Below, piece after piece: positions 10,201 through 17,646 of a stretch of DNA of 46,802 nucleotides. The notes under the pieces were generated by a model that was given only the letters and a program-made list of their open reading frames with translations, was not told the origin of the DNA and made no database searches. The stretch lies in contig JACDCY010000010.1 in NCBI GenBank assembly GCA_013817305.1, positions 1 through 46,802 on the forward strand, given 5' to 3'. The stretch's first letter is position 1. Every line of letters starts with the position of its first letter. The DNA is from Gemmatimonadaceae bacterium (GTDB taxonomy: Bacteria > Gemmatimonadota > Gemmatimonadetes > Gemmatimonadales > Gemmatimonadaceae). A program made the translations under genes and the position numbers.

Positions 10201-13200
10201 GATACCACGAATGATAACCCCGTCGTGCCCTCGTCTTTTAGCTTCGTCAATGTTCGATTTAACATAGGACTCTTTTGTGTAGTCAAGACCGCGATTAAAC
10301 TTATCCATACGATCTAACCACCCGTCTATCTTTGACTCATCGACAGGCATTGGTTCGGTGAATCCGATAACGAGTGGATTTTCGAGACTTAAATACACAG
10401 GAAGAACCGCACCACCTTCCGCTTCCGTATACGTTTCCGCATTGCCGCTCGGTTCTTTCAATAACGGAGAGTGTGAAAAATAAAATGCTTTTCCTTCAGA
10501 CTTGGCTTTATCAGGATCAAAAGAAACAAGATCGTTTGCATTACGTGTTCCGTGGTACACCACAAGTGGTTTACCGTCTACATCGACAACTTTAGAGTTG
10601 CGGAACCACGCCCGAAAGGCCGGCGTGTCTGTCTGCCCCTGCGGCATCGCGTCCGGTCCCGCAGTGCCGCCCGCGGCGAGCTGCATCTGCGACGTGTCGA
10701 GCCCTACCGCTTGGACGAGGGCATCGATCGCGACGGCGTGGTCGTCGGTGAGCTGTCCGCCGAAGGTGAGGCCCTTGACAGAGTACGGCTGCGGTGTGGA
10801 GTCGGCGTCCGCGGCCGGCGCGGGGGCGACTTCTGCTGGTCGCGGGGCTACTCCTGCGGGTCGCGTGGCGGCGGCGGAATCTGCAACGCCCCGCTCGTGA
10901 TGTGGCTTTTGAGTGACTTGAGCGTCGCGTCCCGCTCGGCCGGCGTCAACTTTCGATCCGGTTGTGGTGGCGCCGAGTTCTTCGGCGACGGCGGTGCGGA
11001 CGGCTTCGAGGAGCGAGGATCGAACGGCATCAGGGTTGCCACCTTCGGCGAGTTGTGTCGCAGCCGTGTTCAGACTGCGGGCGATCGGGCCAGACGACCC
11101 GGCGAGTGTATCAAAGACCGCGCCGATCGTCGCCGCCTCGTCCGCGATCTGCTTCGACTGGTCGATGTTGATGCGGTTGCCGCCCCGCGCCAGGTCCGCC
11201 GCGCGCGAGCCCTTCGCCACGAAGCCGAAGAGCTTCTTGTCCTTGGCGAGCTCCCGCGACACCCAGTCCCGCAGGACCGCCTTTTCAACGGCGACGTTCT
11301 GCGTCCGCTCCTCTCCGAGCAGGCCGAAGATGTCCGCCTGGCCGTCGCCTCCGCTGGCGACCTCTGGCGTACTGGCGACATCGGCGGCGAGCGTGCGCAC
11401 CTGTGCGGGCGTGAGCGTGCGTCCCTTGCCCTGCTGCCGTTCCACGAGCTTGACGACCGCTGCCTGGCCCTCGGGCGAGAGCTTCGCTTCGCCCACGGCT
11501 GCCGCGATCTTGGCGTCCATGTCGCCCGTAGCGACACGATCGAACAGCGGGTCAGAGAGTTGTGCCAGGGCAATAGCATCGCGCACCAGAACCGACCTGG
11601 GCGACAACCCGGCGTCGATCAGCATCGCCTCGTTCGCCCCGGCATCGCGGATCAACTTGGCGGCGTCGGTCGCGGTGCCTTTGTCCTCGGCGATGTTGGT
11701 CCAGGCGCCTTCGATCCGGGCCGCCTTGGCGTCCGGGGCGTCGAGATACCGCACGGCCACACGCTCGGCACCCAGGCGCTTGGCGGCTTCGAGTCGGTGA
11801 TGGCCGTTGACGACGTAGGTCTTTCCGTCGGCGGGGTCTTGCCAGACCATCAGGACGCCGGCGCGGCCCTCGTTCCAGGGGCCGTCGATCTTGGCGCTGC
11901 TCGTCACGCCCGCCGTGTTGCCCCCGGCTTTGAATTGGAACCTCGACGGGTCTACCGTGATGCTGTCGGGCGGTAGGGTGTAGAACTCGCCCGCGGTCGG
12001 GGCGTCCGGGCTCGACGGGACCGCAATTGCGGTTTGGCTTTCCGCAATTGCGGTTTCGTCTTCCGTGGTTGTGCTAGGCGGGGCGATCGGTTGCCCGAAC
12101 ATATCCGTCTCGGGTTCCGGCGTAGGCGCCGGTTCTACCACGGGCGCCGCGGCCGTCTCGGACGGAACATCGGGAGACTGTTCGATGTTCGTTTTTTCCG
12201 GGGCGGGTGTCGTGCTAGGCGCGCGGTTGCGCATCTGGGCGGCAAGCTCCGCAGCCTCGCGTCCAATATTCGGGTTCTCCGCGCGCATCGCCGCCGCACG
12301 CTCGGCCACAGTGCCCACCAGCGGCGCGTCCGGATCGACAGCAACAGGCGGCGCTGGTGGCGGGACGACCGGCTCGGCACCGACGGCCACGAACTCGGAC
12401 GGCACTGCGGGTTGTTCCGGCGGTGGAGTTGGAGTCACCCTCATGGCTGGGTCGGCCGCTAAGGGCCGCGTCTCCACCACCGGAACCTCTGGGGCCGGCG
12501 CCTTCGGCCGGCTCAATTTGCTGGCGACGCCACGAGCGGCATTGGCGCCGCCGCCCATCACCATCCCCGTCACGGTGCCGAGAATGGCGTTTTCGTCCAG
12601 GCCCTCCGTTAAGGGCCGGTCGTTCTTGCTGTTGGACAACACCTGCTCGGCGGTGCCCTGGCCGAGTTCCTCGAGCCCTTCCAGCGTCATACCGCCGACG
12701 ATCTGCGTCACAAGGCCACGACGGGCCTCGGGAGATACCGAACCGCCTGCGATCAACGTATCGACATCCCCGACGCCAAGACGGTCCGCCAGGCGCCCCA
12801 GCACGCGCCCCACGACCGCCGTGGCGCCGCCGGTGGCCACGGCATAGCCCAGGTCGGACGGGGTTGTGAGCGTGCTGTCACGGTCCGCCAGCGACAACCC
12901 GGCGCCGATGGCGCCCTCACCCACGGCGCCCGCGGCGACCGCACCCATGCCCGCAGCGACGAGGCCGCGGGCGATACCGCCAGCCCCAGCCATGAGCGGC
13001 AGCGAGTTCAAAAAGGAGTGCGTGATCAGCTCGGGGCTCTCGAGCACGGCCTTCGCCTTGTTGACGAGGCCCTCGGCCTCTGCGAAGTTCGTCTGCCCCT
13101 CCTGTGTCTTCTTAGAGAAGTAGGTATTGAGGATCTCGTTGGTGAGCTTCGGGTCAAAGCCGAGCCCCTTGCGGAGCGCGCCGCCGGCCATGCCGAGCGT

Positions 13201-13653
13201 TGCCGCGTCGGCGATCCCCACTGCCGCCTCACCGAGACTCACCACGCCCTGCGCAACCGCGACGCCCTTGTCGGTGACGGCTTCGGTCCACGTACGCTCC
13301 GGCGCGCGCGGCGTCGGCGGCATCTTGGCGACGACTTCGGTATGGAAGTCGGCTTGCGGCGGCCGGCTCAGGATGATGTCGTTCAGGCGCGCAGGGAGTC
13401 GAGCGCTCGGGCGTGACGGGTCGGCCGGATGCGGCCCCATCGGCCCCGGCAAATGCACATCCGTGCGGCCAGGGGCGCCGCGCGGGGCGTTGAGCGATGG
13501 CGGTGCTATACGAGCGTCAGGTAAAGGAACAGCATCAGCACGGGGAGCGGGCGGCCCACTGGGAGGCGCATGGGCAGAAAACCAGTCAACGGGCGGCGCG
13601 GCGGGTTGCTCGGTAGGCTTGGGAGCATTGACCTTGAACCAGTCATTCGCCAT
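4243..13653 (-). CDS. Giant polyvalent virion protein, 3136 aa
   Basis: The last gene of the ejection set. It begins with ATG at 13653, one base after the upstream stop; the extra upstream frame is antisense-like. Layout: a twice-repeated DWF motif (residues 4 and about 23); a Gly/Ala-rich hydrophobic zone about 240-300; a Pro/Ala/Glu-rich linker about 440-570; a ParB-like domain with VVNGHHRLEAAKRLG near 614; an ADP-ribosyltransferase-like domain about 1012-1188 (YHGT at 1033, FYFS, PTQIKSAIGNRGTFD); a HNLSAENL region about 1200-1550; a second such domain about 1770-2045 (AWHGSPH, GAQAYGWGLYFAS); a metallopeptidase-like HEIGH at 2086-2090; helical regions; and a hydrophobic stretch near 2810 (ALLLPITWLAVNGLLTG). 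These domains together are typical of the polyvalent proteins of phages and plasmids, thought to enter the host with the DNA and disarm it. Enzyme activity is not proven. Confidence 0.85.
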   Translation of the reverse strand: MANDWFKVNAPKPTEQPAAPPVDWFSAHAPPSGPPAPRADAVPLPDARIAPPSLNAPRGAPGRTDVHLPGPMGPHPADPSRPSARLPARLNDIILSRPPQADFHTEVVAKMPPTPRAPERTWTEAVTDKGVAVAQGVVSLGEAAVGIADAATLGMAGGALRKGLGFDPKLTNEILNTYFSKKTQEGQTNFAEAEGLVNKAKAVLESPELITHSFLNSLPLMAGAGGIARGLVAAGMGAVAAGAVGEGAIGAGLSLADRDSTLTTPSDLGYAVATGGATAVVGRVLGRLADRLGVGDVDTLIAGGSVSPEARRGLVTQIVGGMTLEGLEELGQGTAEQVLSNSKNDRPLTEGLDENAILGTVTGMVMGGGANAARGVASKLSRPKAPAPEVPVVETRPLAADPAMRVTPTPPPEQPAVPSEFVAVGAEPVVPPPAPPVAVDPDAPLVGTVAERAAAMRAENPNIGREAAELAAQMRNRAPSTTPAPEKTNIEQSPDVPSETAAAPVVEPAPTPEPETDMFGQPIAPPSTTTEDETAIAESQTAIAVPSSPDAPTAGEFYTLPPDSITVDPSRFQFKAGGNTAGVTSSAKIDGPWNEGRAGVLMVWQDPADGKTYVVNGHHRLEAAKRLGAERVAVRYLDAPDAKAARIEGAWTNIAEDKGTATDAAKLIRDAGANEAMLIDAGLSPRSVLVRDAIALAQLSDPLFDRVATGDMDAKIAAAVGEAKLSPEGQAAVVKLVERQQGKGRTLTPAQVRTLAADVASTPEVASGGDGQADIFGLLGEERTQNVAVEKAVLRDWVSRELAKDKKLFGFVAKGSRAADLARGGNRINIDQSKQIADEAATIGAVFDTLAGSSGPIARSLNTAATQLAEGGNPDAVRSSLLEAVRTAVAEELGATTTGSKVDAGRAGRDAQVTQKPHHERGVADSAAATRPAGVAPRPAEVAPAPAADADSTPQPYSVKGLTFGGQLTDDHAVAIDALVQAVGLDTSQMQLAAGGTAGPDAMPQGQTDTPAFRAWFRNSKVVDVDGKPLVVYHGTRNANDLVSFDPDKAKSEGKAFYFSHSPLLKEPSGNAETYTEAEGGAVLPVYLSLENPLVIGFTEPMPVDESKIDGWLDRMDKFNRGLDYTKESYVKSNIDEAKRRGHDGVIIRGIEDDRFDSGNQNATDVYIAFKPTQIKSAIGNRGTFDPNNPNILQQGERKKLSVIHNLSAENLVHADGLGGLPVPSLAIVNEDGTISGFGEITLIGRQELADPSSGVPVYDADAYSPRFPRALYPPVKSKVAQKLMDEARPYAKAFEDSTLRDSLWDKAVNDPKPQDLVSDMLGSNGAKAWFLKDTDGTTVEPVMEPSLVEFPWVADAAFWADYLRLESAAKEYGKLDEISRSARAAIRRYAATPTLPERKAWKGDALLRHFGSAWGVDGSWVVTSEPMPFTLLMKLDESRRRIGQFEIDHADTRARFAPLMEGKEIAFKAWVEDKILPMFGPPYIKSGRKKVPYVLSNIVEEMSGLVRNKEETMVFGPGAARAAGTIKMGDLNEMRNRSEWQLITEAEFETLKERSDVALEAWRGQVVNHYGDTSVEAFGRVWEGMDASMRALARWVKAGRNEAGMRRALHAEGFRNVPNDVVTAGVKAGKVFIETPVPYFEAKPQRAVALHEFAGAIIPASADATTKAILDKHEIPYRTYEGERTRTNTVVAFRRELAAQADSRVLFQPGDLFDELDTGEQQPRLPGDVGEVREQEVKTPELAEVEFSLSSEISKPRKGGAPPRLLFQSAWHGSPHIFEQFSLHKIGTGEGAQAYGWGLYFASNKKIAAHYRNVLRGRDIRDVNGDPMVYQGSANGAEASALDILGNQYMHSDPFASALEAIGDASPRARELAAVIKRWKDEGVHFKQGRLYKVDIPENEDYLDWDKTLSEQPEKVRTAVEAILQEAKPREKTPHVSEQASGKDLYQRIATLLAPNPMAVNSQKARGASEALAKHGIAGIRYRDGSSRYQQATYEAKWDDTGTKAQVRKRNSGDVVQTFDSFKDADAWIAENDPVQESHNFVVFDDKLIQIMEFEQGEKASVEFIAGGQALIRAFKSADVSSAAHEIGHVIRRFLLNRDVPAANRAGVTDQDIATTERWAGATDGWTRAAEEKFARGFERYLRDGRSPSPALAKVFGKFSTWLSDIYRTVTGSAIDVEISPEMREVFDRIVTRADRFKTEQAAAKPPPPATKKKTPKPRAADPVEATSDSLTRLDEIERAARARLKERGTFSGGKLMSGIPVDDITDLVIIGAMKIAKGTVQFAQWSADMVRDFGEAIRPHLKDIFEQARLKADELGPRPMRADSGRPVPDQQPLPADRVLAFPSIQKMPESIRGDITDLLDRYKGFESQRRGVQSHERTEALAKDVWLPLETLKPGTAVNAEELKAYQDAIATALTARQVVLDKIKDGTATDWDKLQFSHLTDVATILTASYRGAKAETGRALNILRVKARILDLQESRFLEAALKAPGFQKDLMAVSKAALDAQGDPLQQLKLLRQRASGTWFDYVQAFYYTNLLSGVKTHLRNIIGNSFNLMANTIAPLAAGPLDAVMAAKTGRERTVFIGEVREKLAGGYIGLQVGIQNASFTFREGFRPKAITAAATGVFDTPRVELHIPEGVIKRFPKAAQLDDTARLVFNYPSRALEAADEFFRAVAYHQELYAGAYARARTEGLRKPDEIHARMAELMTKADPTTEDGKRFERLREEADEAAARSVFQETPGPIVQWLLKAKSPTAPLPLRTASLFLAPFIKTPSAILKQGLEWSPAGFVMKRAQAGGRDAAKAQGQAALGSALLLPITWLAVNGLLTGAPPDDEGEREEFYAQGKLANAVRIGNYWVRYSLFQPQSIAMAAVSNSWERFKHSDQDAGAAEEAFIAAITGAGASLMDQSFLSGLGTFLDAVNDPTRYAGQWLSLFSQGFVPYAGLMRNISQAVDPVYRKPKGVAESVQAIIPGASSSLPPRRTRLGEPATRPGNFVTRGFIVPEISKAVEDDVTTALAALAVQPTKPRPKFTVKGKAIDITEAQQDTIIEAIGRERRSAIERVLRQPGFKSRPDEANRALLEKAINGATDVVRPRVLDLLRTKRPLVVEQLVSPHTRARLARDAKAFLGEAPRVVAR
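12021..12053. repeat. Two 12-base palindromes CCGCAATTGCGG
   Basis: CCGCAATTGCGG, a perfect palindrome, occurs at 12021-12032 and 12042-12053, 21 bases apart, inside the giant gene. It codes the doubled peptide TAIAESQTAIAVP in the Pro/Ala/Glu-rich linker. It may simply be a slippage duplication; a binding site is the less likely alternative. Confidence 0.7.
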
Positions 13654-13654
13654 G

Positions 13655-15184
13655 TTACCGCCGAACCACCTTTGCGCCCATGCTTTCGTAGTGACGCACC
13701 ATGTTGGCCGGCACCTGCGACTCGGTGCCATCCGGTGCGCGCATCAGCACGGTGGCGGCAGGCGATCCGGCAGCGGTGCCAGCACCCAGCGGGGACGCCG
13801 CTGGTGCGGTCGGCGCCGGGCGTGCCGCCTGTCGCGGCTCGATGATGGACTGGTTCAGGGTCGGCGCGGACGCGCGACGATCGCCACGTGTCTGGTCGGA
13901 TGCGGGGTCATATCCGATCTGCGTGTAATACGACCGCTGCGCCCGTGCCTTGTCGGCTTCGTGCTGCGCCTTGAGCGGCTCTTTCCGCGTCACGGCTTCT
14001 TCGGGTGTGATGTTTCCGATCCGCTCTTCGGAGTCAATGGCACTCATACTTCGACGGAAGTCCTGTTCAGTGTCATCCAGGCGCCGCTGATAGTCGCGCT
14101 CCGCGACGTTCTTCTGTACCGCCGTGAGCGGTTTGGGCGCGTCGCCCGTGCCGCCGCCGGTGTTGGGCTCGCGGCCCGCGTCCGAGTAGGCGCGACGCGC
14201 ACGAATGATCTCCTGCTTCCGCTCGGGCGACGTGTTCGGGTTCGCGTACTCCTCGAAGTCGCCCTTCGGCGTGACGCCCTTGTCCTGGTCGGCACGCTCT
14301 TTCGCTGACAGCAAGTAGGTGTTGATCTGCTTCGGCGTCTTGCCGGTGAACTGGTTCAGGATCTCGGGGTCGATGCCGTCGGCCCCGAAGTTCGCGAGCG
14401 CCGCATCGCGCGCGTCCGGGTCGGGCGCGAGGATCAGCGCGTTGGCGACAGCCTTGGTCATCGCCTCGTGGTATTGCGTGTCCTTCAAGTTCCGGCTCTT
14501 CACCGCCTCGACCTGGCCCAGCGCCGACTGTTGCGCACGCAGCGATCCGGCCACCTCGGTCACGGTCTGATGGAGCGCCGCCGCCTGCTCCGGTCCGCCC
14601 GTCAACGTCTGCGGGATCTGCGCCGCCAGCTTGCCAGACGGGTCGAGCGCGCTCGCATACGCCGACAACTGCGGGCGTAACTTCGCATACAGCGCGGGGT
14701 TCTCGGCGATCTGTGCCGTCGTCTCCGAGGCTTTGCCGAACACGTCCAACTGCGCATTGACTGCCGTCATCGCATCGCCGACGAGCCCGCGCTGCTTCTG
14801 CGTCTCCTGCGCGCGGAGCGCCTGGCCCTCGCGGCCGAGCCCGGTCTGTTCCATGCGATAGGCGATCTCGTTGCCCGGCAGGCCCTCGCGCAGCCCCTCA
14901 TCCATAAGCGCGCCGGTGCGGGACTCGCGGTCGCGCGTCTCCGTCACCCGCGCCAGTTCCGCTTCGCGCGCGCGCCGCGCCGGCTCCTCGGCCTTGTGCT
15001 GCATGATCGAGTTGATGCCGCCAGCGACAGCCCCGCCGATCTGCCCCACCATCTGCGCGTTGGCGTCGGCGTTGGCGAGGTTGCGCTGTATGACGGACCG
15101 GCGGTTGTCGGCCATCAAGTCGTTGATCCGCCGCGTGTCCTCCCGATAGGGACGGCTCACGTAAGGAAGCGAGGTTCGAGCCAT
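13655..15184 (-). CDS. Putative internal/ejection protein, 509 aa
   Basis: A mostly helical, Ala/Gln/Arg-rich protein without a recognisable enzyme domain. Visible parts: an N-terminal basic stretch, a Gly/Ala hydrophobic patch (GQIGGAVAGGINSIM, about residues 47-61) that could touch membrane, long coiled-coil-like helices up to about residue 330, then a Pro/Ala-rich region and a short C-terminal piece ending ESMGAKVVRR. It sits just before the giant polyvalent gene and after three other probable ejection proteins, the place held by the gp20-like protein in P22-type genomes. The assignment is by position, size and composition. Confidence 0.65.
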   Translation of the reverse strand: MARTSLPYVSRPYREDTRRINDLMADNRRSVIQRNLANADANAQMVGQIGGAVAGGINSIMQHKAEEPARRAREAELARVTETRDRESRTGALMDEGLREGLPGNEIAYRMEQTGLGREGQALRAQETQKQRGLVGDAMTAVNAQLDVFGKASETTAQIAENPALYAKLRPQLSAYASALDPSGKLAAQIPQTLTGGPEQAAALHQTVTEVAGSLRAQQSALGQVEAVKSRNLKDTQYHEAMTKAVANALILAPDPDARDAALANFGADGIDPEILNQFTGKTPKQINTYLLSAKERADQDKGVTPKGDFEEYANPNTSPERKQEIIRARRAYSDAGREPNTGGGTGDAPKPLTAVQKNVAERDYQRRLDDTEQDFRRSMSAIDSEERIGNITPEEAVTRKEPLKAQHEADKARAQRSYYTQIGYDPASDQTRGDRRASAPTLNQSIIEPRQAARPAPTAPAASPLGAGTAAGSPAATVLMRAPDGTESQVPANMVRHYESMGAKVVRR

Positions 15185-15187
15185 GCG

Positions 15188-16027
15188 CTATCTCCCCATT
15201 TGCGTGAGAAATTTTAGGCGTTCTTCTTCTAGAAGCTCACGCTTCCACGTGTTGTTCTCGGCCTGCACCGCCCGCCGGAACTCATCATCCGAGCCGAACA
15301 CGGCTTTCCGGAAGCGGTCATCGTTGTAGTAAATCTCCCGCTGCCACTCGCGGTCGAACTCGGCATTGCCCCGGCCCGTCTTGGCCGCGTTCTGCGCCTG
15401 CCAAGTGGCAAACTCAGGCGCGTACTGGAGCTGTGACAGGTCCATCTCTTTGTCCCACATATCGGCCGCGTTGCCCCGGTTCAGGCCGTAGGCAGTCGTC
15501 GCGCGGTTGAACACGTTGCCGTATTCCTGCGAGGCCATCCCCTGCCCGTAGTCCGTGAGCGCGCGCAGCGTCTCGCCGCTGGCGAACTTCCCGGAGCCGG
15601 CCTTCGACGCTTCGAGCGCTTTGCGGCCCTCGTCGAGTCGGAACTGGTACCCCGGGTCGGCATACATGCCGGCCGCGCCGGGCACCTGAAAGCCTTCATG
15701 TTTGAATGCCGCCGGTCCGTTGAACGCCGGCGCGGCGTCGATCGTGTCCCAGTCCCATTTCTTGGCGCCTGGCGGTGGCGCCGGTCCCCCTCCACCGAAC
15801 GGCTCGAAGGTGGCCCCGCCTGTCATGCCGGCACCTGTGCGCAGGAGCGTGTTGTACTCGTCGCCGCTCAGTTCCTCGTCGGCACTGCCGATATTACGAC
15901 CGAGCGCGCTGAACGCGGTCGAGCGGTCCTGGTCGGTCAGCGAACGGCCCGCATAGCCCTCCAGACCGGAGAGCACTTCGCTGGCGCGATACCTCTTGCT
16001 GGGGTCCACCCCTTTCCATGTCGCCAT
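15188..16027 (-). CDS. Putative ejection protein, 279 aa
   Basis: Start ATG at 16027 overlaps the previous stop by one base (TAATG); five codons of upstream extension were rejected for that reason. The core carries a segment I recognise from many phage internal or DNA-transfer proteins: DPGYQFRLDEGRKALEAS, then SGETLRALTDYGQGMASQEY and NVFNRATTAYGLNRGNAADM (about residues 127-190). The C-terminus is a charged helix (FRRAVQAENNTWKRELLEEE). The N-terminus carries a Gly/Pro linker (PFGGGGPAPPPGAKK). It lies inside a run of ejection-type genes. Specific function is inferred from similarity and context. Confidence 0.68.
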   Translation of the reverse strand: MATWKGVDPSKRYRASEVLSGLEGYAGRSLTDQDRSTAFSALGRNIGSADEELSGDEYNTLLRTGAGMTGGATFEPFGGGGPAPPPGAKKWDWDTIDAAPAFNGPAAFKHEGFQVPGAAGMYADPGYQFRLDEGRKALEASKAGSGKFASGETLRALTDYGQGMASQEYGNVFNRATTAYGLNRGNAADMWDKEMDLSQLQYAPEFATWQAQNAAKTGRGNAEFDREWQREIYYNDDRFRKAVFGSDDEFRRAVQAENNTWKRELLEEERLKFLTQMGR

Positions 16028-16938
16028 TACCGTGCCCTCCATCGCATCAGGTCATTGAGCGGCGTCGGCTCGTCCATTGGCACCGCCACGTCTTGGTAGG
16101 CGTAGTCGTCCACCCCAACCACTCGCGGCACCGCGCCAGGAGCCGGCGTCGTCGTGGCCGGCGGGGACGGCGGCGCGCCCGCGGCGGCTTGCGAGGCACC
16201 ACGGCCGGCGGTATTCGCTTCATCGAGCCACTGCCAGCCGCCCTCACCGGACCGCTCGAGCACGTCCACGATCCCGACGGGCACGCCGGACTCGAAGTCC
16301 GACAACGTGCCACCGAAGTCGATCTTGGGGTCCGTCGCGTGGTCTAGGAGTTTGGCGTGTGGGAAGTAGCGTTTGAACTCGTCACTTGCCACGAGCTGCC
16401 GCACGGCCTCTGGGGTACTCGCCATATTCGAGGCGAGACGCCCGAAGGTGTTCTTCATGGAGTTGCGCGCCTTCGTGTCGCCGCCGTAGTCGCTGCCCAC
16501 CTCGAAGCCACGCATGGTGCCGACGTTGCCCCACTGGAGCTGGTCACGCTGGTCGCGCGCCATACCTGCCGGTGGTGCGGTCGGGGTTGCCACGATCGGC
16601 GGCATGGCCGGCGGCGGCGCGGTCGGAGTGAACCGCGTCGGGTTCGGCTGACGCGGAGACGCCATGTTCGGCGGGCTGTAGAGTCGTGGCTGTGACTCGG
16701 TCTCCCATCCCGTCGTGATCCGCGGGTCGGCATACCGATCCGTGGCCGGGTTCGACGTGGCCGGATCGCCATTGCGAGGATCGGGCACCGTCGTCGCCGT
16801 ATTCGGAGGCGTCAGGTCGAGCAACCGCTGTGGACGCGCAAACGGGTCCGTCACTTCGTCACCCAAGGGCTCAGCGTACGGGTCATATTCCTCGTCGTAG
16901 GGCCGGCGGCGGCCTCTCGTTTCGTACGGTGGCGGCAT
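16027..16938 (-). CDS. Putative internal virion protein, 303 aa
   Basis: The N-terminal 130 residues are proline-rich and probably disordered. The middle is a folded domain (GFEVGSDYGGDTKARNSMKN, then FGRLASNMASTPEAVRQLV and a KIDFGGTLSDFESGVPVGIV strand) of a kind seen in phage virion-associated proteins, and the tail is again Pro/Ala-rich. There is no signal or membrane span. It overlaps both neighbours by one base, so it belongs to the same translational unit as the ejection proteins. I do not know a biochemical role. Confidence 0.62.
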   Translation of the reverse strand: MPPPYETRGRRRPYDEEYDPYAEPLGDEVTDPFARPQRLLDLTPPNTATTVPDPRNGDPATSNPATDRYADPRITTGWETESQPRLYSPPNMASPRQPNPTRFTPTAPPPAMPPIVATPTAPPAGMARDQRDQLQWGNVGTMRGFEVGSDYGGDTKARNSMKNTFGRLASNMASTPEAVRQLVASDEFKRYFPHAKLLDHATDPKIDFGGTLSDFESGVPVGIVDVLERSGEGGWQWLDEANTAGRGASQAAAGAPPSPPATTTPAPGAVPRVVGVDDYAYQDVAVPMDEPTPLNDLMRWRAR

Positions 16939-17645
16939 TATCGACTCCTCACGACGCCGCGGCGGCGGGACGGCATCATCAACTCGTTGATGCCGGGCAC
17001 GGTCGCCAGCTCCGCGTCGAACTGTTCACGCTCCTGCGTGCTCATCGCCGCCATCGCCTCGTCCGAACTCGCGATCCGGGCGTAGGCAGCCGGTGTCATC
17101 GCCGGCGCGGGCGTACCGCTGACAGGCGCGGGCGGCGGCGTGCCGAGCGTCCGCGGGAGCTGCGGTGCGTCCCACATCTTCGTGTCCCGCGGCTGCGTCA
17201 TATCGGTGCTCGCTGGCGGGGCCATCTGCGGGGCCGGGGCCGAGAGGTGCGCCGGCAGCGCCGGTTTCTGTCGGGGCGCCGGGGCCGGCAGTCCGGCTCG
17301 GCCCGCCAGCGCCCCGATCGCCGAGTAGCCGACTTCCCGGTAGGGTTCGGCGTTGGCCTGGTCGGTGTCCCACCGATGGCGCAACTCGGCGACATCCTCA
17401 GCAGACTGCTTCTGTTGCGCGTCGTGGAACTCCTTGAGCTGTGACTGCTCCTGCAGCCACATCTCGCGGTCCTGTTCCATACGCTTGGTTTCGAGCCCGA
17501 TCTGCTCGGTGTTCATCGCGACCGTGTCGCGGGACGCCTGCTCGTTCGCCTTGCGCTGTGAGCGGTTCGCGTAGATCGATGTCCCGGCCGACACGCCCGC
17601 CGTGATGAGCGAACCGACAATGAGCGAGGTCGTAATGGCCGCCAT
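16938..17645 (-). CDS. Putative ejection protein with membrane segment
   Basis: A 235-residue protein with an N-terminal hydrophobic, Gly-containing segment (TSLIVGSLITAGVSAGTSIYA, split here around residue 15), a long charged helix with coiled-coil character (about residues 35-95, many Gln and Glu), then a Pro/Ala-rich region and a short C-terminal part ending in basic residues. Small ejected proteins of short-tailed phages that line the channel across the cell envelope, such as P22 gp7 or T7 gp14, have a similar make-up. ATG at 17645 lies one base after the upstream stop; the longer frame would add a low-complexity antisense-like start. Confidence 0.62.
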   Translation of the reverse strand: MAAITTSLIVGSLITAGVSAGTSIYANRSQRKANEQASRDTVAMNTEQIGLETKRMEQDREMWLQEQSQLKEFHDAQQKQSAEDVAELRHRWDTDQANAEPYREVGYSAIGALAGRAGLPAPAPRQKPALPAHLSAPAPQMAPPASTDMTQPRDTKMWDAPQLPRTLGTPPPAPVSGTPAPAMTPAAYARIASSDEAMAAMSTQEREQFDAELATVPGINELMMPSRRRGVVRSR

Positions 17646-17646
17646 T

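Noticed and set aside
4243-13653. Possible N4-type virion RNA polymerase
   Set aside because: Size and position fit, but no polymerase motif (for example the T/DxxGR and palm motifs) was seen; the domains belong to polyvalent proteins.
5125-14308. Long plus-strand open frames (for example 5125-6039, 8485-9564, 10552-11976, 13127-14308)
   Set aside because: They lie antisense to the giant gene and ejection genes and are rich in Arg, Pro, Ala and Gly without any domain. High GC makes such shadow frames common.
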